DNA of 64,000 bases from Castanea sativa (Eukaryota > Streptophyta > Magnoliopsida > Fagales > Fagaceae), in assembly GCF_040712315.1 (NCBI RefSeq), contig NC_134024.1, forward strand, positions 1,654,534 through 1,718,533, given 5' to 3'. This document shows positions 36,099 through 47,642 of the stretch, piece by piece (position 1 is the stretch's first letter; each line of letters starts with the position of its first letter). The notes beneath the pieces are model-generated. The model searched no databases and was not told the origin of the DNA. It saw only the letters and a program-made list of their open reading frames with translations. The position numbers and the translations under genes are program-made.

Positions 36099-38304
36099 CA
36101 GGGACGGATTCAATTGGGCGGCCAAGGGGGCTGAGCCCCCTTGGCCCTTTTTTTTTTTTATACTTATTATATATTTCATTTTTTGTAGTTGGGCCTGTTA
36201 GGATTTGTGCCCTTAAATCCTATTGTATGATACTATATATGATATTATGTATGACATTATGTATGACATGATGTATGACTTAATATTGTGATTGATAAAG
36301 TTATTTTATTATTATCTAAAATAAATGTAACATGAATATGAGACATTATCATATAGTCCATGAGATGCATTGTATGTGATTTATGTGAAAAGTCACAGAA
36401 GATGTAAATCATAAGTTCTTTGTAAACTCAGAATTTATAGTTCATAGTCGGTGATGAAATTGGGCATTTCATCTGCGAAGACTATAACGTATCAACTAAG
36501 ATGATTTGTCTTGATCATGGAAGTGGAGACTTCTAGTTGATATGTTGATATATTTTAAGAGTTAAGACATATTGAACAGGACCGCTGTGAGATTTATTAT
36601 CTTCATAACGACTGTCAAATGAATAATAAATCTCACGACTTCTATTTGCATGAACTCTTAATCCTGAGAGAATAATGGACCTGATCATGAGATGTAGGTT
36701 GCTTTGATGTATCAGGAGTGAGATCTAAAGTAACGGTCAAAATCTCAGTATGTTGGGCAGCCACATTTAATGTTGATGGAACATATATTCTCAAGATGGA
36801 ATTCATAGTCTCTTGAAGAAGATATAAAATATTCCCTTGAGATAAGTTTAATGGTTCAGTTATTCGAAAGTTAGGCCTAACCACTTTAGTAAGAAATTAC
36901 TAAAGTATATATTTATGAAATTGGATTTCATAAATATATAATGAATAACTTTAAAGAATTAAACCGGGTACTCAAGGATAAGATGTAGTAATTTACAAAG
37001 TGGCAGTCTACATTTATGACTTTGTGTTATTACGAATATTTTATGAAGGGGTTACGTGTATAATAAAGTCTTGGGATATAATTTATTAATAAGGCCTAGA
37101 GTGCAATTATATTTATATAGTGGTATTAAATATAATTAATGGTAACTTTGGACTTGTCAAGAGTTGATGGAAAAGCCCAAGGCCCATTGGAGCTAGTGTC
37201 TTATTGGTCCTTTTTGGTCCCACTCCAAGCCACACACTAAAGCCCAATTAGAAAGGCCCAATAGGCCAGCCCAATTAGATAATCAGTTAGTTATAAAAGG
37301 GAGAAACATACAGAATTTCTTTTTTAAGAGATTAGAAAAGAAAAAGAAACGGTGTGTGAGAGAGTGTGAGACACACTTTCATTCTCCCTTTGAAAAACTG
37401 ATTGAGAGACCACACATCTTGGGCGTAAAGTGGAATTGGAGTGAAGATTAAAAGTGTTCCCAAGTGCTTCTAATCTTTGTTTTGAATTCCTCCACACCAA
37501 GGTACGCTATCTTGTTCTTAAATTCTGAAATTTACATTGTGCACATTATCAATCATGAATGAAATAGATCATTGTTTGTTGCTTCCGCTGTGTTTTGTAT
37601 GAGATACAAAACCAAAATTTTTCCTTCAGGGCCTCCCTCCTAGAATAGCTTAGCCTAGCTCAACTAACAACTATCCAACTAAAAAATAAAAACATTCACA
37701 ATGGTGATTGTATTTTAGCAAAAAAATTATTTTACTACCAAAAAACCATGTGTTACTTGAGAAGCTAAAACTAAATTTTTTGAAACTACTGTATATTGGT
37801 ATAAATACCACTTGATTGTAGCAAGTTGTTAAAAATAAAATAAAATATTTTAATTAAGATTATCTCTCTTCCATCAATTGGAAAACTCAAATTCTCTCTA
37901 TTCTTTTATTATTTTAATGAGTTATTTATATTAATTTAAATGAAGTGGTAAAAAAATAGAACATTTGATGTTGGATGTATTATAAAATGAGGTGGTAAAA
38001 TGGATAAAGTAGCTTTTTAAGGTGCTAAAAGCTAAATTTTATAGCACCACTACTATGAATGCTTTAACTTCTAAAATAAAAATAAAAATCCTAACCAGCC
38101 TAGAATTTAAAAATATTATTATTATAATTATTATTATTATTATTATTTTTTGTCATTGTTGGTAAGTGATTGAATTTTAATGTATTAAGAAAAAATGGTT
38201 TTGTGTATTTATAGTTTGTTAATACTATACGGATGCTTATTTGGAGTTTTTTTCTTCTTCTTATATTCTAGCTCCCTTTAGCTTGAATCCTGGGTCCGTC
38301 CCTA
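36099..38304. mobile_element. hAT-like element, copy 2
   Basis: Flanks AGTTTAGG (36091-36098) and AGTCTAGA (38305-38312). Nearly identical to copy 1, including the solo LTR inside. Confidence 0.8.
36196..37628. mobile_element. Solo LTR, 1433 bp, inside hAT copy 2
   Basis: GGGCC flanks (36191-36195 and 37629-37633). It differs from the copy at 32176 by a handful of bases, as expected if it was duplicated with its host segment. Confidence 0.92.
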
Positions 38305-39309
38305 AGTCTAGAAATTACAAATGGCATGTATAGCCAAAGAGAATAATGGGCTTTGAGGACAATGTAATAATGAAACCCATTATTCAAGGATTAAGGATTC
38401 AAAATTTTTAATGTTAATCTTCCAATCCTTACAGTTTTCTTATATTTAAGTTACAAGTTACAACCAATAATTAATATGTATTTCTTCGTGGTAAAACTAT
38501 CTGCACCAGGCACCGACACAAGTCACAGTAAGTAAAACAGGTGGATGGATTGCAGACGAAATGGAATCCGATAAACATTTAGGACATGAACATTAAATGT
38601 TATGAAATTTGACTTTTTTTAAAAAAAAAAATTATCCAAAGATAGAATTTCTACTCTGCCTAATCTAATTTATTTTTTCTAATTATGTACAACAGTTGAG
38701 CTACCATGTTGCCGCCACTCCCAAAATCTACAAGAAATTTGACTTTGAAAACAATGATATAGTACTGCATCTAATAATGTACAATAGATGAGCTACCACG
38801 TTACCCCGTTCCCTCTCCCTTGTGTGTGTGTGTTTGTTTCTCAACAAAAATAAAATAAAATGCACTTTCTTTCTTCGTTAGAAAGTCAAAAAAAAAAATG
38901 ATGAAAATAAGGTAATAATTAAAATAAGTTATTAAAGAAATGACAAAGCAGTATTTTTTTTTTTTGGTTGACAAAATAACAAAGCAGTGCTAATACACAA
39001 GAAAGGAAAATATTTCAATCCTCTAAACCACAAAATTGTAAGATACTTTACACCACCATAGAACTCCATTTGACGTTCTCTAACCCAAGAAAACCGATCT
39101 GATGGCTGCACAAGTGTCAACAATCGAATAAGCTCCCAAACTTCCAGAAGTTAAGCGGCAACTTCATGAGGTTGGTGGTGGAGACTAGAGGGGATGACTT
39201 TTTTGTTTCTCTTATTTTTGGCAAATGAAACAAAACCTAAAAAATTAGGTATAAATTGCGGATGGTAAATTCTAATTCGTGGTACATAGAGTGGTAAATT
39301 CTAATTCTA

Positions 39310-39345
<36 letters not shown>

Positions 39346-40558
39346 TTCAAACTTTTTTTTTTTTTAATAGAACAATTTTTGGTTTCAACTAACCAATCAT
39401 GTGTTTGATTTTGAAAATATAAGAAACATATTTTTCATTTTCCCTGTTAAAAACTAGTTTTTGGAAACAAAAAATTATCCAATGAAACATATCATTTGAA
39501 ATAATGGTCAATGTCAAACTATTTTATAATTCATACATACCAAAAGATTCTACCAATACTCAATTGAGTTTGCCAGCAACGTCCACTTTTTTGACGTTGC
39601 AAGTTCTTTATATTCTTAGCATACGTATCAAATTTCGTGTAAATCAGATGTTATTTACTATTTAATCCATAAACTTATTTCTTATGTATAATTTTAAAAT
39701 ATAAAAACTTGAATTTAAATATTTGATTGGTGATATGGCTATTGATCTTTGATCTTCTTGAAATTTGCAACGATGAAGGATATAAGAAGAAAATGTAATC
39801 TAATGGTAAATTAGTCAAAATTCATATCCAATAAAAAGATATTGAGTAGAATTATAGTATTAGGCTACAACCAAGTTTGTTATCAAATTTTATCCTTAAT
39901 TAAATTAGTTAAAGTCACACCTCACAATTGTTAATGGGCTACCCCTCTGCGGCACGATACTACGTTTATGATACTTGGAAGTGTACCACTAATTAGGTTG
40001 CGAAAGAAATAATAAAAGCCACATTAGTGTCATTTATTTCAAGGAGACTTTTCTTAGGTGTGAAGCATTTATTGATAGTCTAGGCAGGGACGGATTCAAG
40101 TGGGGGGCCAAGGGGGCCGAGCCTCCCTCCTAGAATAGCTTAGCCTAGCTCAACTAACAACTATATCGGCCCCCTTGGCCCTTTTTTTTATTTTATACTT
40201 ATTATATATTTCATTTTTTGTAGTTGGGCCTCCCTCCTAGACTAGCTTAGCCTAGCTCAACTAACAACTATCCAACTCAAAAAATAAAAAAATAAAAACA
40301 TTCACAATGGTGATTGTATTTTAGCAAAAAAATTATTTTACTACCGAAAAACCATGTGTTACTTAAGAAGCTAAAACTAAATTTTTTGAAACTACCATAT
40401 ATTGGTATAAATACCACTTGATTGTAGCAAGTTGTTAAAAATAAAACATGATATTTTAATTAAGATTATCTCTCTTCCATCAATTAGAAAACTCAAATTC
40501 TCTCTATTCTTTTATTATTTTAATGAGTTATTTATATTAATTTAAATGAAGTGGTAAA

Positions 40559-41251
40559 TGTGGGGAGTAGAAGGACCCAAGTGGGCATATGAGCCTTTGG
40601 ACTGTAGCATGGAGGGCCGACCTGCTCTAGAATTAAACTCTACGAATTGGCCCATACGCCAAGGGTCCGAGGATACAGCCGAGGGCGAGCTTCTCCTCAG
40701 ACAGATCCGAGAAAACTCAAAACTTCATTATGAAGGTCAAGGCACAACTCTGGAAAGACTAATGGTTAAAGGGGGACACCCTGAACCTTCTAGATGCACC
40801 AGTGTTAAAGAAAATATCAAGAGCAAAGGCTGCCACCTCCGCATTAAAGGCTCTGCACCTACCTCCCTGGCCGCATTAATGGGGAAGTGATCCCTGAACA
40901 GTAGGGCTGAAACTTCTCGTCACTTTCCAAAAAGTATCAGGGAAGGAAGTATTTAAGGGGGGCGAAGGCCAAAGAGAAGGGAGGATCTGAAACCAAGAAA
41001 GAAACTAAGAATTGTAACCTTTAAGTAAGAAATAGAAATAATACAGAAGTAGTCCTCGGCTTACGTCCGAGGAGGCTTATTTACAATTATCTTTTGTTAT
41101 TTACATGTGTTTGTAACTCTTAGCCTGTTATCAAATTCTCAGTACTTCTAACCTAGGTCTCAAGCCCACACTCTACAAATTTTATCGTTTAAGGCTCATT
41201 AGCCCTGAGCCCGTAGTTGTCTTTGGGTCCAGGTGCAATTGTGCGCTTACA
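40559..41251 (+). repeat. Gypsy-2 5' LTR
   Basis: 693 bp. TATA-like 'tatttaagg' near 40950 and the hairpin CCTCGG-cttacgt-CCGAGG at 41054-41072. A PBS follows immediately. Confidence 0.93.
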
Positions 41252-41253
41252 AT

Positions 41254-41270
41254 TGGCGCCGTTTGTGGGA
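41254..41270 (+). promoter_or_regulatory. Gypsy-2 primer-binding site
   Basis: TGGCGCCGTTTGTGGG, two bases after the LTR. One base differs from Gypsy-1. Confidence 0.8.
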
Positions 41271-41298
41271 AATCTAGTCTAGAAGGAGTTGGGATACT

Positions 41299-43311
41299 AT
41301 GGCAGGCTTGGGTTCTCACCATGCAGAGTCACATGGATCACAACCGGAGGATCTTTTCAAGCATCTTGAGCGTCGAAGGGATCGTGAGGGAAGCGTCCAT
41401 ACAGAATACCCCGGGGCTAGCCATACTCATGGTGGGGGTGGTACCACCCATGAGGATGGTGCTAAAGCCATGCAGAAGGAGATTAATCGTTTGAAAAGGA
41501 AGTTACGCCGCGCCAGACGCAGGTTTTCACCGTCCTCATCTAGTCCTTCCTCAGAGGAGGTACGGGGAGGTAGCTACAGCTCAAAGTCATACTCACCCCC
41601 TAGTGCAATGTCCTCTGGTGAGGAGGACGACCAGCCAGCTCGTAGATGCAAGAAGCTTCCTTCAAGGGGCTTAGGGAACAATGCTATGAGTCGGGCGTTG
41701 CACCAACTCTCCAAATCTCCGTTTTCACAGAGGATTGAGAAAGGGAGGCTTCCCAAGAGGTTTACCCAGCCCACATTTACCATCTACAATGGCCAGATTG
41801 ATCTGGTGGAGCACGTGAGTCACTTTAACCAGAGGATGGTGGTGCACTCTCACAACGAGACCCTGATGTGTAAAGTTTTCCCCTCTAGCTTGGGACCTGT
41901 TGCTATGAGGTGGTTCAACGGCCTTAAATCGGGGTCTATAGGTTCGTTTGGGGAGCTCACTAGAGCATTCGCTTCGCGGTTCATTACGTGTAGCAGAGTA
42001 CCTCTGTCGTTGGACTCGCTGCTATCCATGACCATGAGGGAAGGGGAGACGTTGAAAACATATTCTGACCGGTACTGGGAAATGTTTAATGAAATAGATA
42101 AAGACTTTGATGAGGTGGCGCTCAATACTTTTAAGGTAGGCCTTCCTACTGATCACGACTTGAGAAAGTCTTTGACTAAAAAGCCCGTCCGCAGCGTACG
42201 TCGCCTCATGGACCGCACTGACGAGTACAAGAGAGTGGAGGAAGACTAGTAGCAAGGAAAGGGTAAGGAGAAGGTTATCCCGCAGGAGAGAAGGGATTTC
42301 AGGTCGGACAGGTACCACAACAACAAGTCGAGAAGGGATTATGTTGGGCAGTCCGGCTCAGCAGCACCTCAGGCCGTGAACACTGTGTTCCGAGAACCAG
42401 TACATCAGTTGCTGGAGAAAGTTCGTAAGGAGCCCTTCTTCAAATGGCCTGGTAAGATGGCAGGAGACCCTGCGAAGAGGAATCATAACCTCTTTTGTCA
42501 GTACCACCAGGATGTGGGCCATACTACCGAGAACTGTCGGACCTTTTGGAACCACTTGGAGCAGTTGGTCAGTGAAGGGAAACTAAAGCAGCACTTGTGT
42601 CAACTTGGTGGACAGGGCAGTCAATCTGGCTCAAACAATCAGAAGAATAATCCATCTCGACCGTCATTGGGAACGATTAATGTTATCTTCGCTGCACCTG
42701 GCAGGACTGGCTCAGGTCCCACTAGGGTGATGGCGGTTTCCCATTCTCAGGCCGAGGAACCAGGTTGCAGGCCGAAGAGGTTGAAGGTGACCTTACCTGT
42801 CTTGGGATTTTTGGAGGAAGATAAGGTTGGTACCATTCAACCCCATGATGATGCTCTTGTGGTCACTCTCAGGATAGGGAGTTATGATGTCAAGAGAGTT
42901 ATGATTGATCAGGATAGTGGTGCAGATATCATGTACCCTGATTTATTTAAGGGGTTAAGGCTGAAGTTGGAAGATCTTACTCCTTATGACTCGCCACTCA
43001 TAAGCTTCGAAGGAAGGGCCGTTGTGCCGAAGGGACAGATTCGTTTGCCCGTCCAATCCAGCTCGGAAACGGTTGAGGTGGATTTCATTGTGGTCGACAC
43101 GTACTCCCCATATACAGCCATCGTCGCCAGGCCATGGCTGCACGCTCTAGAAGCTGTCTCCTCTACCTTGCATGTTAAGGTTAAGTTTCCCTCGGGGGAG
43201 TATGTTGAGGAAATCCTCGGCAGCCAATCAGTGGCCAGGCAATGCATATCGGCCGCAGTGCTTCATCAGTCAGAAGCCGAGTCATCAGCTTTGCCCATCC
43301 AAGAGTCATAG
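41299..43311 (+). pseudogene. Gypsy-2 gag-protease, ending in UAG CAA UUA
   Basis: ATG at 41299. Gag domain order as in Gypsy-1: Arg/Ser-rich N-terminus, capsid-like domain (~residues 150-317), zinc-knuckle variant FCQYH...GHTTENC (~residue 399) and protease (~residue 534). Two tandem TAG codons at 42247-42252 replace CAG CAG of Gypsy-1, breaking gag after the capsid domain. Protease reads IDQDSGAD where Gypsy-1 has IDQGSGAD, so the usual Gly of the active-site D-x-G is changed. The region ends TCA-TAG at 43309-43311, and the next codons CAA TTA ACA GCT continue in frame into pol. That stop is at the same place as in Gypsy-1; the other stops are not shared. Confidence 0.9.
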
Positions 43312-46300
43312 CAATTAACAGCTCCGGATGCACCTGGGGCAGTGACAGGAGATGAGGCTGTTTGTGAGGAGTTAGAGAAGTTTTTAATAGCAGATGACCC
43401 GAAAAGGTTCTTCCAAGTTGGCATACGTTTGCCACACCAAGAGAAGATGAAGTTGTTGGAATTTCTGAAGGACAATATTGATGTTTTTGCGTGGGACCCT
43501 TATGAGGCCCCAGGCGTTGATCCGAGCTTCATTTGTCATCGTTTAAACGGCAACCCTGCCATTATGCCAAAAAGGCAACCACCTCGGCGCTCTTCCAAAG
43601 AGCATGCCGAGGCTGTAAAGGAAGAGTTGCTCAAACTCAAGAGGGCTGGGGCTATTAAAGAAGTTTTCTACCCCGAATGGTTGACGCATACAGTTGTGGT
43701 TAAAAAGAAGAATGGAACGTGGAGAGTATGTGTGGACTTCACAGATTTGAACAAGGCCTGCCCTAAGGATTCGTTCCCAATGCCGCGTATTGATCAACTG
43801 GTGGACGCCACTGTCGGACATCCTCGAATGAGTTTTTTGGATGCCTTCCAGGGTTACCATCAGATTCCATTAGCATTGGAGGATCAAGAGAAGACTGCTT
43901 TTATTACTCTAACAGGGAACTACCACTATAAGGTCATGCCATTTGGGTTGAAGAATGCTGGGGCTACCTACCAAAGAATGATGACCAGAATGTTTGAACA
44001 GCAACTAGGGAAGACCATTGAGGTATATGTGGATGATATGGTGGTGAAGAGTAAAACAATACCTTCACACGTGAAAGATCTGGCAGACACCTTTCAGGTG
44101 CTAAGAAAGTACAAGCTGCGCCTTAACGCCTCAAAGTGCTCTTTTGGCGTGGGGTCCGGAAAGTTCTTGGGATACATGATTACTCACAGAGGCATAGAGG
44201 TGAACCCAGTGCAGGTCAAGGCTATTCAGGATTTGCAGCCGCCTCGGAACCCAAAAGAGATCCTGAAATTGACCGGAATGATTGCTTCATTGAATAGGTT
44301 TATCTCTCAGTCAGCTGACCGATGCCGTCCTTTCTTCCAACTGTTGAATAAGTGGAAAGGGTTTCAATGGACCGAGGACTGCGTGTTAGCTTTCCAACAG
44401 CTTAAGCAATATCTTTCTTGGCCACCTATTTTGTCTCACCCCGAGGCGGACGAGGTCTTGTTTGCTTATCTAGCAGTGGCCGTCCACGCGATCAGCCTGG
44501 TCCTCATAAGGAATGAAAGCGGGGTGCAAAGACCGGTCTACTACGTTAGTAAGTCTTTGAATGAGGCCGAGGTGCGCTATCTGCTCCTGGAGAAAGCGCT
44601 TCTGGCCATAGTTCACGCCACTCGCAAGCTTCCTCATTATTTCCAGTCTCACACTGTGGTGGTCCTCACCCAATTGCCTCTTAAGGCGGTGTTACGCAGT
44701 GCCGATTATTCTGGCAGGGTGGCAAAATGGGGAACCATTTTGGGAGCCTTTGATGTTAAATACAAGCCTCGCACCTCGGTGAAGGGCCAGGTCCTCGCTG
44801 ACTTGGTGGCAGAGTTTACCGAACCATTGCTAGAAGAAACCCTGAAAGAGGCACACATGGATGAAAAACCAGTTGGTGTGATCATAGCTGCAGTACCTCC
44901 GACTTGGAGAGTGTATGTGGATGGGGCAGCTAATCAGAGAGGGTCTGGTGTTGGACTTGTCTTAATGTCCCCTGAGGGGATTATCTTCGAAAAATCTTTG
45001 AGATTGGCGTTCTCGGCTACCAATAATGAGGCCGAGTATGAAGCAGTCTTGGTGGGCATGAAGATGGTGCATAGGATGGGTGGAAAGGTAGTCCAGGCAT
45101 TCTCGGATTCTCAGTTAGTGGTCGGCCAAGTCACGGGCACTATGGAGGCTAGAGACCCCAGAATGCAGGAATATTTGGCCCAAGTCAAGCGTTAGCAAGC
45201 CGAATTTGACTCCTTCGTCTTAGCTCACATTTCTAGGAGTGGAAATACTCATGCAGATTCTTTGGCTACGTTGGCAACGTCTTCGGCTCAGGGTTTGCCA
45301 AGGATTATCCTCGTGGAGGATTTGTTAGAGCCAGCTCTTACCATTGTCAGCGCAGTTCACATTCATCTGATAAGGCCTGGACCTAGTTGGATCGACCCGG
45401 TTATATCTTTTCTTAAGAATGACACCATTCTTGAGGACAAATCTGAAGCAGATAAGATACGTCGAAAGGCGCCACGTTTCTGGTTGTCCGAGGACCAGAA
45501 ACTGTACAAACGATCCTTCTCAGGACCGTACGTGTTGTGTGTGCACCCTGAATCAACGGAAGCACTACTGGAGGAACTGCATGAGGGGATTTGTGGAAGC
45601 CACACTGGGGGAAGGTCCTTAGCCCATAGAGCTCTGACTCAGGGTTATTGGTGGCCCAATATGCAGAGGGAGGCTCAGGATTATGCTCGAAAGTGTGATC
45701 AATGCCAGAGGTTCGCCCCTAATATTCATCAACTTGGAGGGGCTCTCAACCCTCTTTACAGTCCTTGGCCTTTTGCACAATGGGGATTGGACATAGTGGG
45801 GCCATTTTCGAGAGCTGCAGGAAACAAAAGATGGCTTCTCGTGGGGACAGACTATTTCACTAAATGGGTTGAGGCCGAGCCCTTAGCAAATATCAGAGAC
45901 GCTGACTCCAAGAAATTTGTCTCGAAAAACATCGTCACTAGATCCGGTATTCCACACACACTTATCTCAGACAATGGCGTTCAATTCGACAGCAAGGCTT
46001 TTAGGAAATATTGTGGTGATATGGGCATCATAAAAAGATACTCAACCCCAGCTTATCCTCAGGGAAATGGGCAAGCCGAGGCTGTTAACAAGGTCATAGT
46101 TAGTGGGCTCAAGAAAAGGTTGGATGATGCGAAAGGCAGATGGGTAGAGGAACTCCCACATGTTTTGTGGACGTATCGGACTACGCCGCGCAGGTCCACG
46201 GGGGAAACACCATTCTCTATGACTTATGGAGCCGAGGTGGTTATACCCCTGGAATCTGGTTTTCCCACCCTGAAGACAAGTTCTTTTAGCCCGGAGAATA

Positions 46301-46626
46301 ACAATGGACTCCTGGAGAAAGGTCTCGATTTACATAAGGAACGATGCGAGGCAGCTATGGTCCAAATGGCTTATTATCAACAAAAGCTAAAACGGGGATA
46401 TAATGCCCACGTGAAGCTAAGGCCGCTCGTACCTGGTGATCTTGTACTAAGAAAAGTTGTGGGCACTTCTAAGAACCCAGCTTGGGGTAAGCTAGGACCC
46501 AACTGGGAGGGCCCCTATCGCATTGTTTCAGTAGCAGGCATAGGGTCATATCGGCTAGCTGACCTAGATGAAAGAATTGTACCACGCCCGTGGAATGTAA
46601 ATAACCTTAGAAGGTATTATTATTAA
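43312..46626 (+). pseudogene. Gypsy-2 pol (RT, RNase H, aRNH, integrase), one internal stop
   Basis: In frame with gag across the UAG. RT has VCVDFTDLNKACPKD, FLDAFQGYHQIPL, PFGLKNAGATYQRMM and YVDDMVVKS. First RNase H spans ~44460-44830. Archaeal-type RNase H starts VYVDGAANQRGSGVG (~44912), with NNEAEYEA and FSDSQLVVGQV; a TAG at 45193 (CAG in Gypsy-1) cuts it near its end. Integrase keeps CDQCQR, GLDIVGP, ISDNG and NGQAEA, i.e. the zinc finger and the D,D,E triad, and ends PRPWNVNNLRRYYY at 46626. A single substitution separates pol from an open frame, so it could lately have been active or be supplied in trans. Confidence 0.92.
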
Positions 46627-46680
46627 TAAAATGTGCTTTTGTTAGTTAACATTTGAAAGTTATGAGTACCTCTGGCATTT

Positions 46681-47200
46681 GGAGTTACTATTCTTAAGAA
46701 TCAAACAGAAACTTGGTTAAGTGTAGTCCTCGAACCACAAACCTCGTGGAAATTGATATCTTGTTATCTGTTAAACAGAACCTTAGTTATGCTGGGTCCT
46801 CGGACCTCCTACTTTGGGGAAATTAACATTTGGAGTTACTATTCTTAAGAATCAAACAGAAACTTGGTTAAGTGTAGTCCTCGGACCACAAACCTCGTGG
46901 AAATTGATATCTTGTCATCTGTTAAACAGAACCTTAGTTATGCTGGGTCCTCGGATCTCCTACTTTGGGGAAATTAACATTTGGAGTTACTATTCTTAAG
47001 AATCAAACAGAAACTTGGTTAAGTGTAGTCCTTGGACCACAAACCTCGTGGAAATTGATATCTTGTCATCTGTTAAACAGAACCTTAGTTATGCCGGGTC
47101 CTCGGATCTCCTACTTTGGGGAAATTAACATTTGGGGTTACTATTCTTAAGAGTCAAACAGAAACTTGGTTAAGTATAGTCCTCGGACCACAAACCTTGT
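46681..47200 (+). repeat. 151-bp tandem repeats, Gypsy-2 3' region
   Basis: 'ggagttactattcttaag' recurs at 46681, 46832, 46983 and 47134, an exact 151-bp period (~3.5 units). Units contain 'cctcggaccacaaacc' and 'gggtcctcgga'. Lies between integrase and the tail of the antisense gene. Confidence 0.93.
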
Positions 47201-47642
47201 CACTATTCTTGATATCTTGTCACTATTCTTATTCTTAGCATACGTTTTATGGAAATCAGTGTCTCACCATTCATTAATTTGGATCTCAAGTTCCACATTT
47301 TTAAGTGTTAAACAAATTTTTGTAAGGAATGGTCTTCGAACCTTACATCCTACTGAAAGCAATGTGTCAGATTACAAAGGTTTAATCATCATGTGAGTTG
47401 TCTAACTGTGACATTATTTAATATCTAAACTAAGTTATGTGGCTGTTTTGAAGTCATAGTTGTTTGTATGGTGGAGTTAGACTTATTTATTCTGTTTTCC
47501 CTTTAATTATTTGTTATTGAAAACTTTCATGGCAAGCACAAAAAGAATAAGGTAAAACAAAGACAACATGAATAAAATTTGAATAAAAATGTTCTTCATT
47601 AATTATATACAAAAAGGGGGGAGGAGTACAAAAGGTTCTATC

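Larger units (their letters stand above)
34297..38312. repeat. Tandem segmental copy 2 (~4.02 kb)
   Basis: Same content as copy 1. Its left part (to ~35827) shares variants with copy 3, while its right part (from ~35904) shares variants with copy 1, including the solo LTR. (ATT)n tract at about 35301-35360. Confidence 0.93.

Noticed and set aside
30884..39123. A ~63-67-residue minus-strand ORF repeated in all three tandem copies (30884, 34921, 38932)
   Set aside because: Copied with the segment; no ATG at its start, a stop just upstream, no recognisable domain.
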